64,000 nt of DNA from Carboxylicivirga fragile (GCA_025499625.1 JAFMVD010000009.1:62001-126000); one strand, 5' to 3'; numbered from the stretch's first letter, positions 1 through 7,917 are shown. The notes: generated from the letters alone by a model not told the origin. Made by a program: numbers and translations.

Positions 1-663
1 AGATACCTCTTTTAGGTTCTCCTGGAATGCTTTTTTAATGCTTTTTAATGACCATAGAAAGATGCCTGAGTTCCAGAAAAATTCACCGCTTTCGTAAAAC
101 ACTTTGGCCATGTCCAAGTTTGGTTTCTCGGTAAATGTTTTCACCTTTCTGAATTTATCCAGATTGTCTACCTTATCACCAATTTGAATATAACCATAAC
201 CTGTTTCAGGTCGGCTAGGTTTAATGCCTAGGGTTAAAAGAGCTTCTCTCTCAGTAACAAAATCCAGTCCTGTGTTTATGTTACGTCTGAACTCTTCTTC
301 GTTTAAGATTAAATGGTCGGCCGGCGTAACCACAATATTAGCTTCCGGGTTTTGCTTTTCGATCACCGCATTTGCGTAGGCAATGCAAGGCGCTGTATTA
401 CGTCGAAGAGGTTCGGCTAGTACCTGGGCTGCTGTTAATTCGGGTAACTGTTCCAATACCATCTCCTTATATTCCAAACTCGTTACAATAACGAAGTTTT
501 CAGCCGGGCAAAGCGGTTTAAAGCGATCATAGGTTTGCTGCAATAGCGACTTACCTGTTCCAAGAATGTCTAAAAATTGTTTTGGGGTTTTTGATGTGCT
601 CAGTGGCCAGAAACGGCTGCCTACACCACCAGCCATTATTACACAATACGTGTTATTAGTCAT
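1..663 (-). CDS. manC: Mannose-1-phosphate guanylyltransferase (GDP), 3' end cut by the window
   Basis: Cytosolic enzyme making GDP-mannose from mannose-1-phosphate and GTP, a precursor for surface glycans and GDP-fucose. The reading frame is open from the ATG at 663 to the window edge (221 codons) with no stop, so the C-terminal part is missing. The N-terminus shows the nucleotidyltransferase signature VIMAGGVGSRFWPLS followed by KTPKQF, then TPADHLI in the middle and FTEKPN plus FFWNSGIFLW further on, all typical of the ManC/GMP family. The gene is divergent from the mlaE-like gene, with 128 bp between the two starts. The family also includes bifunctional enzymes with a C-terminal isomerase domain (about 470 aa) and shorter ones of about 350 aa; the cut prevents telling which this is. 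Confidence 0.9.
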   Translation of the reverse strand, partial: MTNNTYCVIMAGGVGSRFWPLSTSKTPKQFLDILGTGKSLLQQTYDRFKPLCPAENFVIVTSLEYKEMVLEQLPELTAAQVLAEPLRRNTAPCIAYANAVIEKQNPEANIVVTPADHLILNEEEFRRNINTGLDFVTEREALLTLGIKPSRPETGYGYIQIGDKVDNLDKFRKVKTFTEKPNLDMAKVFYESGEFFWNSGIFLWSLKSIKKAFQENLKEVS

Positions 664-791
664 TTGTATATTCTTTAATTCTAAAGTCTCACAATTAAAT
701 TTAAAGATACCTAAATTAGTAATCTTTCTAATAAATAGCGGAATATTACTACTTTTATCTGTAAAATTAAGGACTATTTTTTATTTCGCAA
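664..791. promoter_or_regulatory. Divergent promoter region, manC / mlaE
   Basis: The 128 bp between two divergent starts must hold promoters for both genes. On the minus strand TATCTTTA (plus 703-710) is one base from the Bacteroidota -7 consensus TAnnTTTG. On the plus strand only a weak TATTTTTTATTTCG stretch precedes the ATG at 792. No clear operator dyad is seen. Confidence 0.35.
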
Positions 792-1532
792 ATGAAGGTG
801 TTTTTTCATATAGGTCGATATACATTATTTGTTAAGAAGGTGTTTGGCAGACCAGAGAAACATACTGTGTTTCTCAAGCAAATTGTACGTGAAATTGATA
901 AGCTTGGCATCGACTCGGTTGGCATCGTGCTTATTATTTCTTTTTTTATGGGAGCTGTAGTCACATTGCAGACGGCTTATAATATCGACATGCCTATTAT
1001 TCCACGATATACCATTGGCTTTGCTACACGCGATTCCATGCTTCTCGAGTTCTCGTCAACAATAGTTGGTTTGATATTAGCTGGAAAGGTTGGATCGAAT
1101 ATTGCTTCCGAAATTGGGACAATGCGGGTGAGTGAACAGATTGATGCCCTCGAAATTATGGGAATTAATTCAGCGAGTTATCTGGTGCTGCCTAAGATGG
1201 TCGCTTTTGTATTAATTATTCCTTTTTTAGTAATCATTAGCATGGGTGTTGGTATAACCGGTGGATATATCGCTGGCTCGGTAACTGGTGAAGTGCCTTC
1301 GGCTGATTATATTTATGGAATACAATATTCTTTTCAGCCATTTTTTGTGGTCTATTCATTGATAAAAGGGATGGTATTCGCGTTTATTATTTCAACGGCT
1401 TCTGCTTATTGGGGTTATCATGCCCGTGGTGGTGCGCTTGAAGTTGGTAGTGCTAGTACAACAGCTGTAGTAACATCGAGTATATTAATCTTGCTTTTTA
1501 ATCTTATCCTTACACAACTCTTACTGGCATGA
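792..1532 (+). CDS. mlaE: MlaE-family ABC transporter permease
   Basis: Inner-membrane permease of a phospholipid/lipid ABC importer of the Mla type, involved in outer-membrane lipid asymmetry in Gram-negative bacteria. The 246 aa match the family length. Several hydrophobic segments follow an amphipathic N-terminus. The conserved central block around residues 85-130 (SSTIVGLILAGKVGSNIASE, then EIGTMRVSEQIDALEIMG) is the MlaE signature including the coupling region. The stop overlaps the start of the ATPase gene by four bases (ATGA at 1529), so the two are translationally coupled. No MCE-domain (MlaD) gene follows inside the window; in Bacteroidota it is often elsewhere. Confidence 0.9.
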   Translation: MKVFFHIGRYTLFVKKVFGRPEKHTVFLKQIVREIDKLGIDSVGIVLIISFFMGAVVTLQTAYNIDMPIIPRYTIGFATRDSMLLEFSSTIVGLILAGKVGSNIASEIGTMRVSEQIDALEIMGINSASYLVLPKMVAFVLIIPFLVIISMGVGITGGYIAGSVTGEVPSADYIYGIQYSFQPFFVVYSLIKGMVFAFIISTASAYWGYHARGGALEVGSASTTAVVTSSILILLFNLILTQLLLA

Positions 1533-2284
1533 TCGAAACCGTAGATGTTATAAAATCGTTTAACGATAAGTTGGTGCTAAAAGGTATTTCAACAGTTTTT
1601 GAGAAAGGACGAACTAATCTAATTATTGGCCAGAGTGGATCGGGTAAGACCGTACTCTTAAAATCTTTGGTTGGCCTACACGATGTCACCAGTGGTGAAA
1701 TTTTCTACGACGGAAGGAGTTTTAATAAAATGGGGCGAAAGGATCGAAAGGCTTTACGGCAAGAGATTGGTATGTTGTTTCAGGGCTCAGCTCTTTTCGA
1801 TTCCATGACGGTTGAAGAGAATGTGCGTTTTCCACTCGATATGCTTACCAATCAATCATTGGAAGAGAAGACGGCCAGAGTAAATGAATGCTTAGATCGT
1901 GTGAAGCTGGAGAATGCCAATAGAAAATTGCCTTCAGAAGTGAGTGGAGGTATGCAAAAACGTGTAGCCATTGCTCGCGCCATTGCACTTAATCCGCAGT
2001 ATTTATTTTGTGATGAACCTAATTCGGGTCTCGATCCTCGTACTTCAATTGTGATTGATGAATTGATTCATGAAATCACCCATGAATTTAACATGACCAC
2101 CATTGTTAATACGCATGATATGAATTCGGTGATGGGAATTGGTGAGAAGATTATGTTTATTTACGAAGGCGAAAAACACTGGGAAGGAACAAAAGACGAA
2201 ATTGTTCATGTGCAGAATGAGCAGCTTGAAGATTTTATTTTTGCGTCTAAGTTATTTCAAAAGGTAAGAGAGAATAGTAAGTAA
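1529..2284 (+). CDS. mlaF: MlaF-type ABC transporter ATP-binding protein
   Basis: ATPase partner of the MlaE permease encoded just upstream. All ABC motifs are visible: Walker A GQSGSGKT at residues 34-41, Q-loop near Q85, signature VSGGMQKR at 138-145, Walker B YLFCDEP with the catalytic Glu at 163, and the switch histidine H196 in NTHD. The 251 aa length is normal for this subfamily, and SGGMQKR rather than SGGQ is characteristic of Mla/Ttg2-type ATPases. The start overlaps the permease stop (ATGA). A strong intrinsic terminator follows 30 bp after the stop, closing a two-gene operon. Confidence 0.93.
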   Translation: MIETVDVIKSFNDKLVLKGISTVFEKGRTNLIIGQSGSGKTVLLKSLVGLHDVTSGEIFYDGRSFNKMGRKDRKALRQEIGMLFQGSALFDSMTVEENVRFPLDMLTNQSLEEKTARVNECLDRVKLENANRKLPSEVSGGMQKRVAIARAIALNPQYLFCDEPNSGLDPRTSIVIDELIHEITHEFNMTTIVNTHDMNSVMGIGEKIMFIYEGEKHWEGTKDEIVHVQNEQLEDFIFASKLFQKVRENSK

Positions 2285-2313
2285 TGCCATTCAATTTTGG
2301 TAATCGAAATAAG

Positions 2314-2340
2314 AAAGGCTGCGAATATCGCAGCCTTTTT
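2314..2340 (+). terminator. Rho-independent terminator after mlaF
   Basis: An 11-bp perfect stem, AAAGGCTGCGA (2314-2324) pairing with TCGCAGCCTTT (2328-2338), has a 3-nt loop and a T run. It sits between convergent genes. The A-rich upstream arm means it could also serve the minus-strand S41 protease gene ending at 2345. Confidence 0.85.
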
Positions 2341-2344
2341 AGTT

Positions 2345-3757
2345 TTATTTAAGTTGGTATTGCATGTCAAATTGCAAGGGGTGCTCTAATTTGTATTCCT
2401 GATTAATTGGCTTAAACGGCAATGGTTTTGATTTTAATTGATTTGCTATTGGAGATTGGCCAGTTAAATAAAGGAGCGCCTGAGCTAGAAAATCCTCTTT
2501 TGGATCGCCTAAGGGATAAAACTCAACTGCGTCTAAGAAGTCAACGCGTTCTACATCTGGTAATAATCCAACAGTATAATCTATTGAGTTGTCTTTGTTC
2601 TCAGCTCTCATTACAATAGGTTGTATTGCCCAGTCGTGCTTTTTATCTTGATCATTAACCGTGATCGAGCCATAATATTTACCATGTGTTTGCTCACCAA
2701 TATGGTGAACAGTCATATGGGGTGAAAGACCATAAATTATCATTTCACTAGCTGATGCCGTTTTGTATGTTGAAAGAACGACTAATCTATCTAAATTAAG
2801 GTTGTTAGTATTTTTTTCGATACGATCTATAAATAAATCTGGATCATTAGGATATTCTTTTGTGAAGTATTGCTCGAGATTTTTATTGTATGCTGTTCTT
2901 ATGAATACTTCACCTTCTGCGCTTGATGGGGCAATCATACTTCCAAGAAGTATAGCTGATGCTACAGATCCACCACCATTGTATCTAAGATCAAGCACTA
3001 AATTATCAACACCTTCATTTTTAAAATTAGCAAATACTGTTTCAAGTTGGTCATTGTAATCATGTATAAATGATTTATACATTAAATAACCAATTTTAGA
3101 ACCATTGTGCTCAATAATTTTACTTAAATGGATTGGATTTGTAGTTAATTCAACTGACGTGAGATTAATTGATGGTGTAATCGCTGTAATGCTAAAGTCG
3201 CTGTTTAAGCTACCTAAAGTTAATTTATAACTCTCCTTATTTAAAAGGCTTGAATAGTTGTCTATGCTTAAAATCTGATCATCAATTTTGTAAAACATAT
3301 CTCCCCGTTGAAGCCCTGCTTGCTCGGCTGGAGAGTTTGGCTCAACATATTCTATGAATCCAATAAGATCATTTTTATCAGAATATAGTCTGAATAGACG
3401 AATTGAATGACCCATTGTTTTTCGAACACCAGAGAAGTAATCTAAAAGTGCCGGATAGTCATCTGTTAGAAATGACCATCCATCAATGTTTCTTTCTAAA
3501 TTAGAATCGTAACTTGCTGCAAGTAATTTATCAAACATTACAAAAGTATCTTCTTCTTTTCTGTAATCGAGATCAGGCATTTTATCGTGCCAATAATAGA
3601 CAAAATCCATATTGTCCAGAACGAATTTATTGATTGTTTGAATTTCTTCATCTACAAAATCTTCGGGTTCTTTGGGAGCTGGATCGTCATCTTTACACGA
3701 AGATATCGTTGTAGTAAGGGCAAATAGAAGAATGGCCCATCTAAAGTAATAAGTCAT
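2345..3757 (-). CDS. S41 family (tail-specific) peptidase lipoprotein with PDZ domain
   Basis: Predicted envelope-anchored serine protease of the C-terminal-processing family. The N-terminus is a lipoprotein signal ending in TTISSC, with the lipid-attachment Cys at 21 followed by acidic residues and a proline-rich linker. A PDZ-like domain lies around residues 115-190 (VEPNSPAEQAGLQRGD), and the S41 fold from about 220 onward contains LVLDLRYNGGG. The Ser/Lys dyad is visible as TASASE (S335) and HGK (K360), with the 25-residue spacing seen in plant D1 protease. The 470 aa include a C-terminal tail without further recognisable domains. It is a single gene, convergent with the Mla operon. The substrate is unknown; a role in degrading envelope proteins is inferred from the family. 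Confidence 0.9.
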   Translation of the reverse strand: MTYYFRWAILLFALTTTISSCKDDDPAPKEPEDFVDEEIQTINKFVLDNMDFVYYWHDKMPDLDYRKEEDTFVMFDKLLAASYDSNLERNIDGWSFLTDDYPALLDYFSGVRKTMGHSIRLFRLYSDKNDLIGFIEYVEPNSPAEQAGLQRGDMFYKIDDQILSIDNYSSLLNKESYKLTLGSLNSDFSITAITPSINLTSVELTTNPIHLSKIIEHNGSKIGYLMYKSFIHDYNDQLETVFANFKNEGVDNLVLDLRYNGGGSVASAILLGSMIAPSSAEGEVFIRTAYNKNLEQYFTKEYPNDPDLFIDRIEKNTNNLNLDRLVVLSTYKTASASEMIIYGLSPHMTVHHIGEQTHGKYYGSITVNDQDKKHDWAIQPIVMRAENKDNSIDYTVGLLPDVERVDFLDAVEFYPLGDPKEDFLAQALLYLTGQSPIANQLKSKPLPFKPINQEYKLEHPLQFDMQYQLK

Positions 3758-3883
3758 GAAATTTTGTTTAAGATTAGTGCTGCAAAATACTTAATTTTTA
3801 TATTGCGGAGAAATTTTAATATGCTTTTAAAATAAACGTGAAATAAATTGGAAACGTACATAACCAGTAATGTTTATAGTTAC

Positions 3884-4570
3884 ATGATCGTTTTTCTTTC
3901 AGATAAAGAACTACCAGGGACGAAGGAAGATCAGTTGAGATGCAAGAACATGGAGAGGCTGCAAGTTCTGTATCCCTATTTGTGTCATATACTAAGTAGA
4001 ACCAGTAATATTATGCGTATTTCGAGATTTAAGGCTTTCTGGAAAAACGATACCTACTCGTTTACTAACGCGCAAGATGGAGTGACTTGGACGGATGTTA
4101 AGGTTTACATAGCGCCATTGTTATTGGCACTTATGCGTGACGAATTATTTAAGGATGTGGTTGCAGGTTTAGATCAAAACCTATATAAACAAAGTGAATC
4201 GAATGAGTTTGAGATGGATTGGAAGGTTTTTTTTGAATGCCTTCCAGAAGGGCATAAAAGTAGTTTTCAAAATAAACTGAATGTGCATCAACGATTAAGC
4301 TCCATACAAATTAACGAACTAATAGATAAAAGTTACGACGAGATAAAAATAACACTATTGAACCCTCAGACCTACCAGCATTTATTTGCATGGTTCGGTG
4401 AGGCACTTTTGGAAATTGGTTACAAGGCTTTTGATTTTTTTATGGAGAAGCGTGACGGTGAGCAAGCATGGAAAAAAGCTCTTCAATGGCAAATTAAGTC
4501 GTACAAATTAAGCACAAAGCTAGAACAGGAATTATTAGATAAACATCTTTATCCCTTATTGAAATTTTAG
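3884..4570 (+). CDS. Conserved-looking hypothetical protein coupled to purine nucleoside phosphorylase
   Basis: I do not recognise this family. From the ATG at 3884 the product is about 228 aa, soluble and mainly helical, starting MIVFLSDKELPG. A longer reading from a TTG at 3848 adds 12 residues without obvious merit. There is no signal peptide or membrane segment. Trp- and Phe-rich stretches (RFKAFWKNDTYSF, FAWFGEALLEIGYKAFDFF) suggest a folded helical domain rather than a spurious ORF. The stop is only four bases before the ATG of the purine nucleoside phosphorylase gene, which implies co-transcription and perhaps translational coupling. Function cannot be assigned from sequence alone. Confidence 0.65.
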   Translation: MIVFLSDKELPGTKEDQLRCKNMERLQVLYPYLCHILSRTSNIMRISRFKAFWKNDTYSFTNAQDGVTWTDVKVYIAPLLLALMRDELFKDVVAGLDQNLYKQSESNEFEMDWKVFFECLPEGHKSSFQNKLNVHQRLSSIQINELIDKSYDEIKITLLNPQTYQHLFAWFGEALLEIGYKAFDFFMEKRDGEQAWKKALQWQIKSYKLSTKLEQELLDKHLYPLLKF

Positions 4571-4574
4571 AGAC

Positions 4575-5402
4575 ATGCATAAAGAAATTACTTACGAACA
4601 AATAAAGGCCTCTGCCGAGTATATTAAGGCAAAAGGAGTGGAACAAGCACAGGTAGGCATTATACTTGGCACCGGCTTGGGTAAATTAGTCGATGAGATT
4701 GATATCATCGCAATTGTGGATTATTCCGACATTCCAAATTTTCCGGTGTCGACGGTGGAGTCGCACAAGGGGCGTTTGATTTATGGAGTGCTGGGTGGTA
4801 AAAAAGTATTGGCGATGCAGGGCCGTTTTCATTACTACGAAGGGTATAGCATGCAACAAATAACCTTGCCTATTCGAGTGATGAAGCTCCTGGGTGTACA
4901 GCAGCTTTTGATTTCAAATGCGGCCGGAGCTGTTAACCTCGATTATAAAAAGGGTAGTGTCATGCTGATCGACGATCATATTAATCTTCAGCCAGAAAAT
5001 CCATTAACCGGATCTAATATGAATGATTTGGGGCCACGTTTCCCGGATATGAGTCAGCCCTATGATAAAACGCTGAATCAGCTTTTAATTTCTACGGCTA
5101 ATAAAAATAACATCACACTTCATCAAGGAGTATATGTGGCAGTGCCTGGGCCAAACTTGGAAACTCGTGCCGAATACCGTTGGTTGCGAAATATGGGAGC
5201 CGATGCCGTGGGCATGTCAACCGTGCCAGAGGTGATTGTGGCCAATCACATGGGCTTGCCTTGTGCGGCAATTTCAGTATTAACCGACGAATGTGATCCG
5301 GATAATCTACATCCGGTCAGTTTAAAGGAGATTTTAGACGTAGCTGCCATTGCCGAAGTTGATTTAATCCAATTGTTTAAGCAAGTCTGTGAGCACTTGT
5401 AA
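4575..5402 (+). CDS. punA: Purine-nucleoside phosphorylase, copy 1
   Basis: Trimeric-type (PNP-I) enzyme cleaving purine (deoxy)ribonucleosides with phosphate to free base and (deoxy)ribose-1-phosphate for salvage. The 275 aa show the family motifs: GIILGTGLGKL near residue 28, FPVSTVESHKGRL, AMQGRFHYYEGY, ISNAAGAVN, LGPRFPDMS and VGMSTVPEVIVA. The position equivalent to human Asn243 is Asp (VLTDEC), and Phe200 of the human enzyme is replaced by Leu (PNLETRAEY). A close paralogue with the same Asp but the usual Phe is encoded at 37078-37890. The gene follows an unknown gene by 4 bp and ends at a strong terminator. Confidence 0.93.
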   Translation: MHKEITYEQIKASAEYIKAKGVEQAQVGIILGTGLGKLVDEIDIIAIVDYSDIPNFPVSTVESHKGRLIYGVLGGKKVLAMQGRFHYYEGYSMQQITLPIRVMKLLGVQQLLISNAAGAVNLDYKKGSVMLIDDHINLQPENPLTGSNMNDLGPRFPDMSQPYDKTLNQLLISTANKNNITLHQGVYVAVPGPNLETRAEYRWLRNMGADAVGMSTVPEVIVANHMGLPCAAISVLTDECDPDNLHPVSLKEILDVAAIAEVDLIQLFKQVCEHL

Positions 5403-5430
5403 CATTTGCCTTTAATTGATATAATATAGA

Positions 5431-5472
5431 AAATGGTGCCTGTATTTTTGTAAGTACAGGCACCATTTTTAT
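5431..5472 (+). terminator. Strong terminator after PNP copy 1
   Basis: A 14-bp perfect stem, AAATGGTGCCTGTA (5431-5444) with TACAGGCACCATTT (5455-5468), has a 10-nt loop and trailing T residues. It closes the unknown gene-PNP operon. Confidence 0.88.
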
Positions 5473-6036
5473 ATGTAATATTTATACTCTTCTAGGATAA
5501 TGCTATTCTAATAGGTAAAAGCATTAATCTTATAATAGATATGGATTATCTAATGTAAGATTATACTAATCTTATCCTAAAAAGACTAGTCTTATTGAAG
5601 AAAATGTTATCTAAAAAGCCTTATTGAATATCTAAAAGAAATAATCATTTACTATTTATAAAATGCAGTAATCTTAATTAAAGAAGTAAGAATCTATTAA
5701 TAATTTGGAGTAGTGTTTTTAATAAAAAGAAAGCTACATATTAAAATAAGATATGTAATTTATGAAATTAGAATATTAATTTTGAGATTAATAATATGTT
5801 TATAACTATCAGATGCAATTTGTTCTAATTAAGGAAGTAATAATATTAATTAGATTTCATCTATTAATAAAAAGTTGATGTATTTGTGCAAAAGAGATTG
5901 TAATTATTTATAAGATGCTTACATGTCTATAATCGATTAACAAGGATTGTTTATTGCTGGAGCTTTATTATTCCTTATTTCTTGTTTTCGTATAAAACTA
6001 GAGCTTTGTTGATACATCTGGTATTTAATCCAGGTA
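5473..6036. other. Very AT-rich non-coding stretch with short reiterated motifs
   Basis: About 560 bp with no credible gene on either strand and visibly lower GC than its flanks. Short words recur: taatctta three times, and taattaa(a/g)gaagtaa twice (near 5677 and 5827), the second within an inverted repeat beginning CTAATTAAGG and ending TTAATTAG. I see no tRNA, IS ends or long repeat. It may be decayed DNA or a regulatory or protein-binding region. Confidence 0.6.
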
Positions 6037-6037
6037 T

Positions 6038-6075
6038 AAAAAAAATGAACCAAAGCACATGGCTTCAGTTCATTC
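6038..6075 (-). terminator. Terminator after riboflavin synthase
   Basis: Read on the minus strand, AATGAAC (plus 6069-6075 side) pairs with GTTCATT (plus 6045-6051 side). An inner AAGC/GCTT helix lies within, and a U run follows (A run at plus 6038-6046). It sits 25 bp past the ribE stop. Confidence 0.75.
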
Positions 6076-6100
6076 TCTTATATAGCTTAATTTTCTTTTA

Positions 6101-6706
6101 CTAGTTCTGCAAGGCCATTATTCGGCTGATGTATTTCCCTAATATGTCGAACTCGATGTTGATGGTTGAACCAACTTTTATCTGGTGGAAGTTGGTGAAG
6201 TCGTATGTGTAAGGAATAATAGCTACTGAGAACTGATCGTCCTTGCTATCCACAACAGTTAGGCTTACACCATTTACTGTGGCCGATCCTTTTTCAACCG
6301 TCATGTAGCCCTGCGATGCTTTTTCCTTGTCGATTACATATTGAAAAGTAAAATACCAACTGCCGTCAGCTTCTTTTACATCAATACACTTGGCCGTTTG
6401 GTCAACATGCCCTTGTACAATGTGCCCGTCCAGGCGGCCGTTTAAGATCATGCTGCGCTCAAGGTTTACCTTATCGCCAATCTGCAATAATCCAAGGTTC
6501 GATTTCTCAAGGGTTTCCTTAATGGCAGTAACTGTGTATGTACGACCTTCTTTTTTCACCACCGTTAAGCAAACGCCATTGTGAGCAATGCTCTGGTCAA
6601 TTTTTAACTCATCGGTAAATGTGCATTCCAAAGTAAGGTGGAGATTTCCTTTTTCTTGTTCAAGACCAACAACTGTGGCCGCTTCTTCAACTATGCCTGA
6701 AAACAT
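6101..6706 (-). CDS. ribE: Riboflavin synthase, alpha chain
   Basis: Catalyses the dismutation of two 6,7-dimethyl-8-ribityllumazine molecules to riboflavin and the pyrimidinedione. The start is placed at 6706 because the product then begins MFSGIVEE, the invariant N-terminus of the family. The frame is open 26 codons further up from a TTG, but a -7 element at 6782-6789 puts the transcript start close to that codon. The 201 aa form two tandem lumazine-binding barrels: the first contains HNGVCLTV, the second contains VNGVSLTVV, with GHIVQGHVD at the junction. It is a single gene bounded by a terminator and a palindrome-rich gap. No FMN riboswitch-like leader is apparent. Confidence 0.93.
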   Translation of the reverse strand: MFSGIVEEAATVVGLEQEKGNLHLTLECTFTDELKIDQSIAHNGVCLTVVKKEGRTYTVTAIKETLEKSNLGLLQIGDKVNLERSMILNGRLDGHIVQGHVDQTAKCIDVKEADGSWYFTFQYVIDKEKASQGYMTVEKGSATVNGVSLTVVDSKDDQFSVAIIPYTYDFTNFHQIKVGSTINIEFDILGKYISRIMALQN

Positions 6707-6781
6707 TTTATAGTCCTTTATGTTAGTATCATCAAAATCTTGTGCGGCTAAATTAACCGAAAAAAAGCATTTAATAAATGA

Positions 6782-6789
6782 CAAAGTTA
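6782..6789 (-). promoter_or_regulatory. Putative -7 promoter element for ribE
   Basis: On the minus strand TAACTTTG matches TAnnTTTG exactly. It lies 75 nt upstream of the chosen ribE start and gives a leader of about 69 nt. No good -33 TTTG is seen at the usual distance. Confidence 0.45.
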
Positions 6790-6849
6790 AAAAAGTATTG
6801 TTTGCACGTATTTCTTTAAGTACATCGACGGGTTCGTTATTTATGAGAG

Positions 6850-7465
6850 GTGACTTTATTTGCCCTTACAGGGCGCAAGTCTGGTTTGTATTGGTTTAAT
6901 CTTCATGCGTTGCATGAAGTTGAATTAAGTAGCCCTTTCAGGGCAGGTGCATGAAATGATATATTTATCCATAGCCAGTTGTTTTCGGGGCGCAGGCTCA
7001 GATTATTTTTAGTCTCAGGTATCGCCTAAAGTTTTGAGGAACTTGGTTTACTTGCCTTTTCAGGGTAATTGCGTGAAATGATATGTTTGTCTATTGCTAA
7101 TAGTTTTCGGGCTTAAAGCCCAATTTATTTAAGCCTCAGGCATTGCCTGAGCTTAGGATTTGGTGGGTTCATTCGCCCTGAAAGGGCAAGTTAATATTAC
7201 TGTAGAATTTTGATTTCAAATCCACTTTCAGGGAAATTGCTTTTAACCAAAAAAAGTTGAATCCCTTTTGGATTCATTATCCAAATCATTAATTAACCCC
7301 GGATTTCATCCGAGCTTAATCAAATTAAACCACATTCGTGGTTTTTCTGGAAGGAATCCTGAAAGGATTTAAAATGAATCGAAGATCAGCGAAGCTAATA
7401 GCCTTGTACGGAGTGCAAGGGGAATAATAAAGAATTATTAAAACAACCACAACGTGGTTGAATTT
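6850..7465. repeat. Cluster of many different short palindromes
   Basis: About 610 non-coding bp hold at least 11 separate short hairpins: GCCC/GGGC (6862-6874), CTTCATGCGTTGCATGAAG (6901-6919), GCCC/GGGC (6932-6944), GGGCTTAAAGCCC (7109-7121), CTCAGGC/GCCTGAG (7135-7151), GCCCT/AGGGC (7175-7187), GAATCC/GGATTC (7259-7275), CGGAT/ATCCG (7300-7312), AAACCAC/GTGGTTT (7327-7344), AATCCT/AGGATT (7355-7369), CCTTG/CAAGG (7402-7420) and CAACCAC/GTGGTTG (7444-7460). Stems differ in sequence, so this is not a simple tandem repeat or CRISPR. The pattern recalls REP-like or IS200-type hairpin families, but no RAYT transposase gene is present here. Confidence 0.7.
6931..7157. repeat. Two imperfect ~105-nt direct repeats inside the palindrome cluster
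   Basis: Copy 1 (6931-7039) and copy 2 (7052-7157) share the order: CCCTTTTCAGGG-like palindrome, then tgaaatgatat(a/g)ttt(a/g)t, then agttttcggg, then a cctcagg(c/t)at(t/c)gcct hairpin. The period is about 121 nt. Divergence is substantial, so this is an old duplication. Confidence 0.6.
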
Positions 7466-7502
7466 TAATTCGTATTTTTCGAATAACTAAAAAGGTATAA
7501 CT

Positions 7503-7907
7503 ATGGCAACCGTTAAAACGACCTATTTGGGTGACTTGCGCACCGAAAATATTCACCTTCAATCAGGCTCCAAAATAATTACTGATGCACCTTGCGATAA
7601 CCGTGGAAAAGGAGAGGCTTTTTCTCCAACCGATTTACTGGCTACTGCATTGGGTAATTGCATCATGACGATTATGGGCATCAAAGCCATGGATAATGGG
7701 ATTGATATAGTGGGCACAGAATTGGATATTACTAAAATAATGGCCGATGCGCCTCGTCGTGTATCCGAAGTTATTATTGAATTTAACTTTCCTAAAAAAA
7801 CTTATTCTCAGGCTGAGAAGGATTTGATTGAAAGTGTGGCAGGAACAAGTCCGGTGCCATTGAGTGTTCATCCTGACTTGAAACAAAGCATTAAATTTAA
7901 TTGGTAA
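7503..7907 (+). CDS. OsmC family protein lacking the second conserved cysteine
   Basis: Small cytosolic protein of the OsmC/Ohr/YhfA superfamily, whose classical members reduce organic hydroperoxides using a peroxidatic and a resolving cysteine. The 134 aa match the family. GEAFSPTDLLATALGNC holds the first conserved Cys (C53) on the central helix. The second, normally in a CPV motif near the C-terminus, is Ser here (S116 in GTSPVPLSVHPDL). C31 is an extra cysteine. The resolving-Cys replacement suggests a different thiol cycle or a non-peroxidase role. It is followed after 10 bp by an SDR gene, so the two are probably co-transcribed. Confidence 0.88.
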   Translation: MATVKTTYLGDLRTENIHLQSGSKIITDAPCDNRGKGEAFSPTDLLATALGNCIMTIMGIKAMDNGIDIVGTELDITKIMADAPRRVSEVIIEFNFPKKTYSQAEKDLIESVAGTSPVPLSVHPDLKQSIKFNW

Positions 7908-7917
7908 GTCGTATTAA

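Noticed and set aside
566-835. Plus-strand ORF overlapping manC and mlaE
   Set aside because: It is antisense to the conserved manC start and runs through the promoter region; no protein-like features.
6707-6790. FMN riboswitch upstream of ribE
   Set aside because: The leader is only about 69 nt and lacks the conserved AGGGGCRGGGUG-type junctions.
6850-7465. CRISPR-like array in the palindrome cluster
   Set aside because: The palindromes differ in sequence, lie at irregular spacing, have no constant repeat unit, and there are no cas genes.
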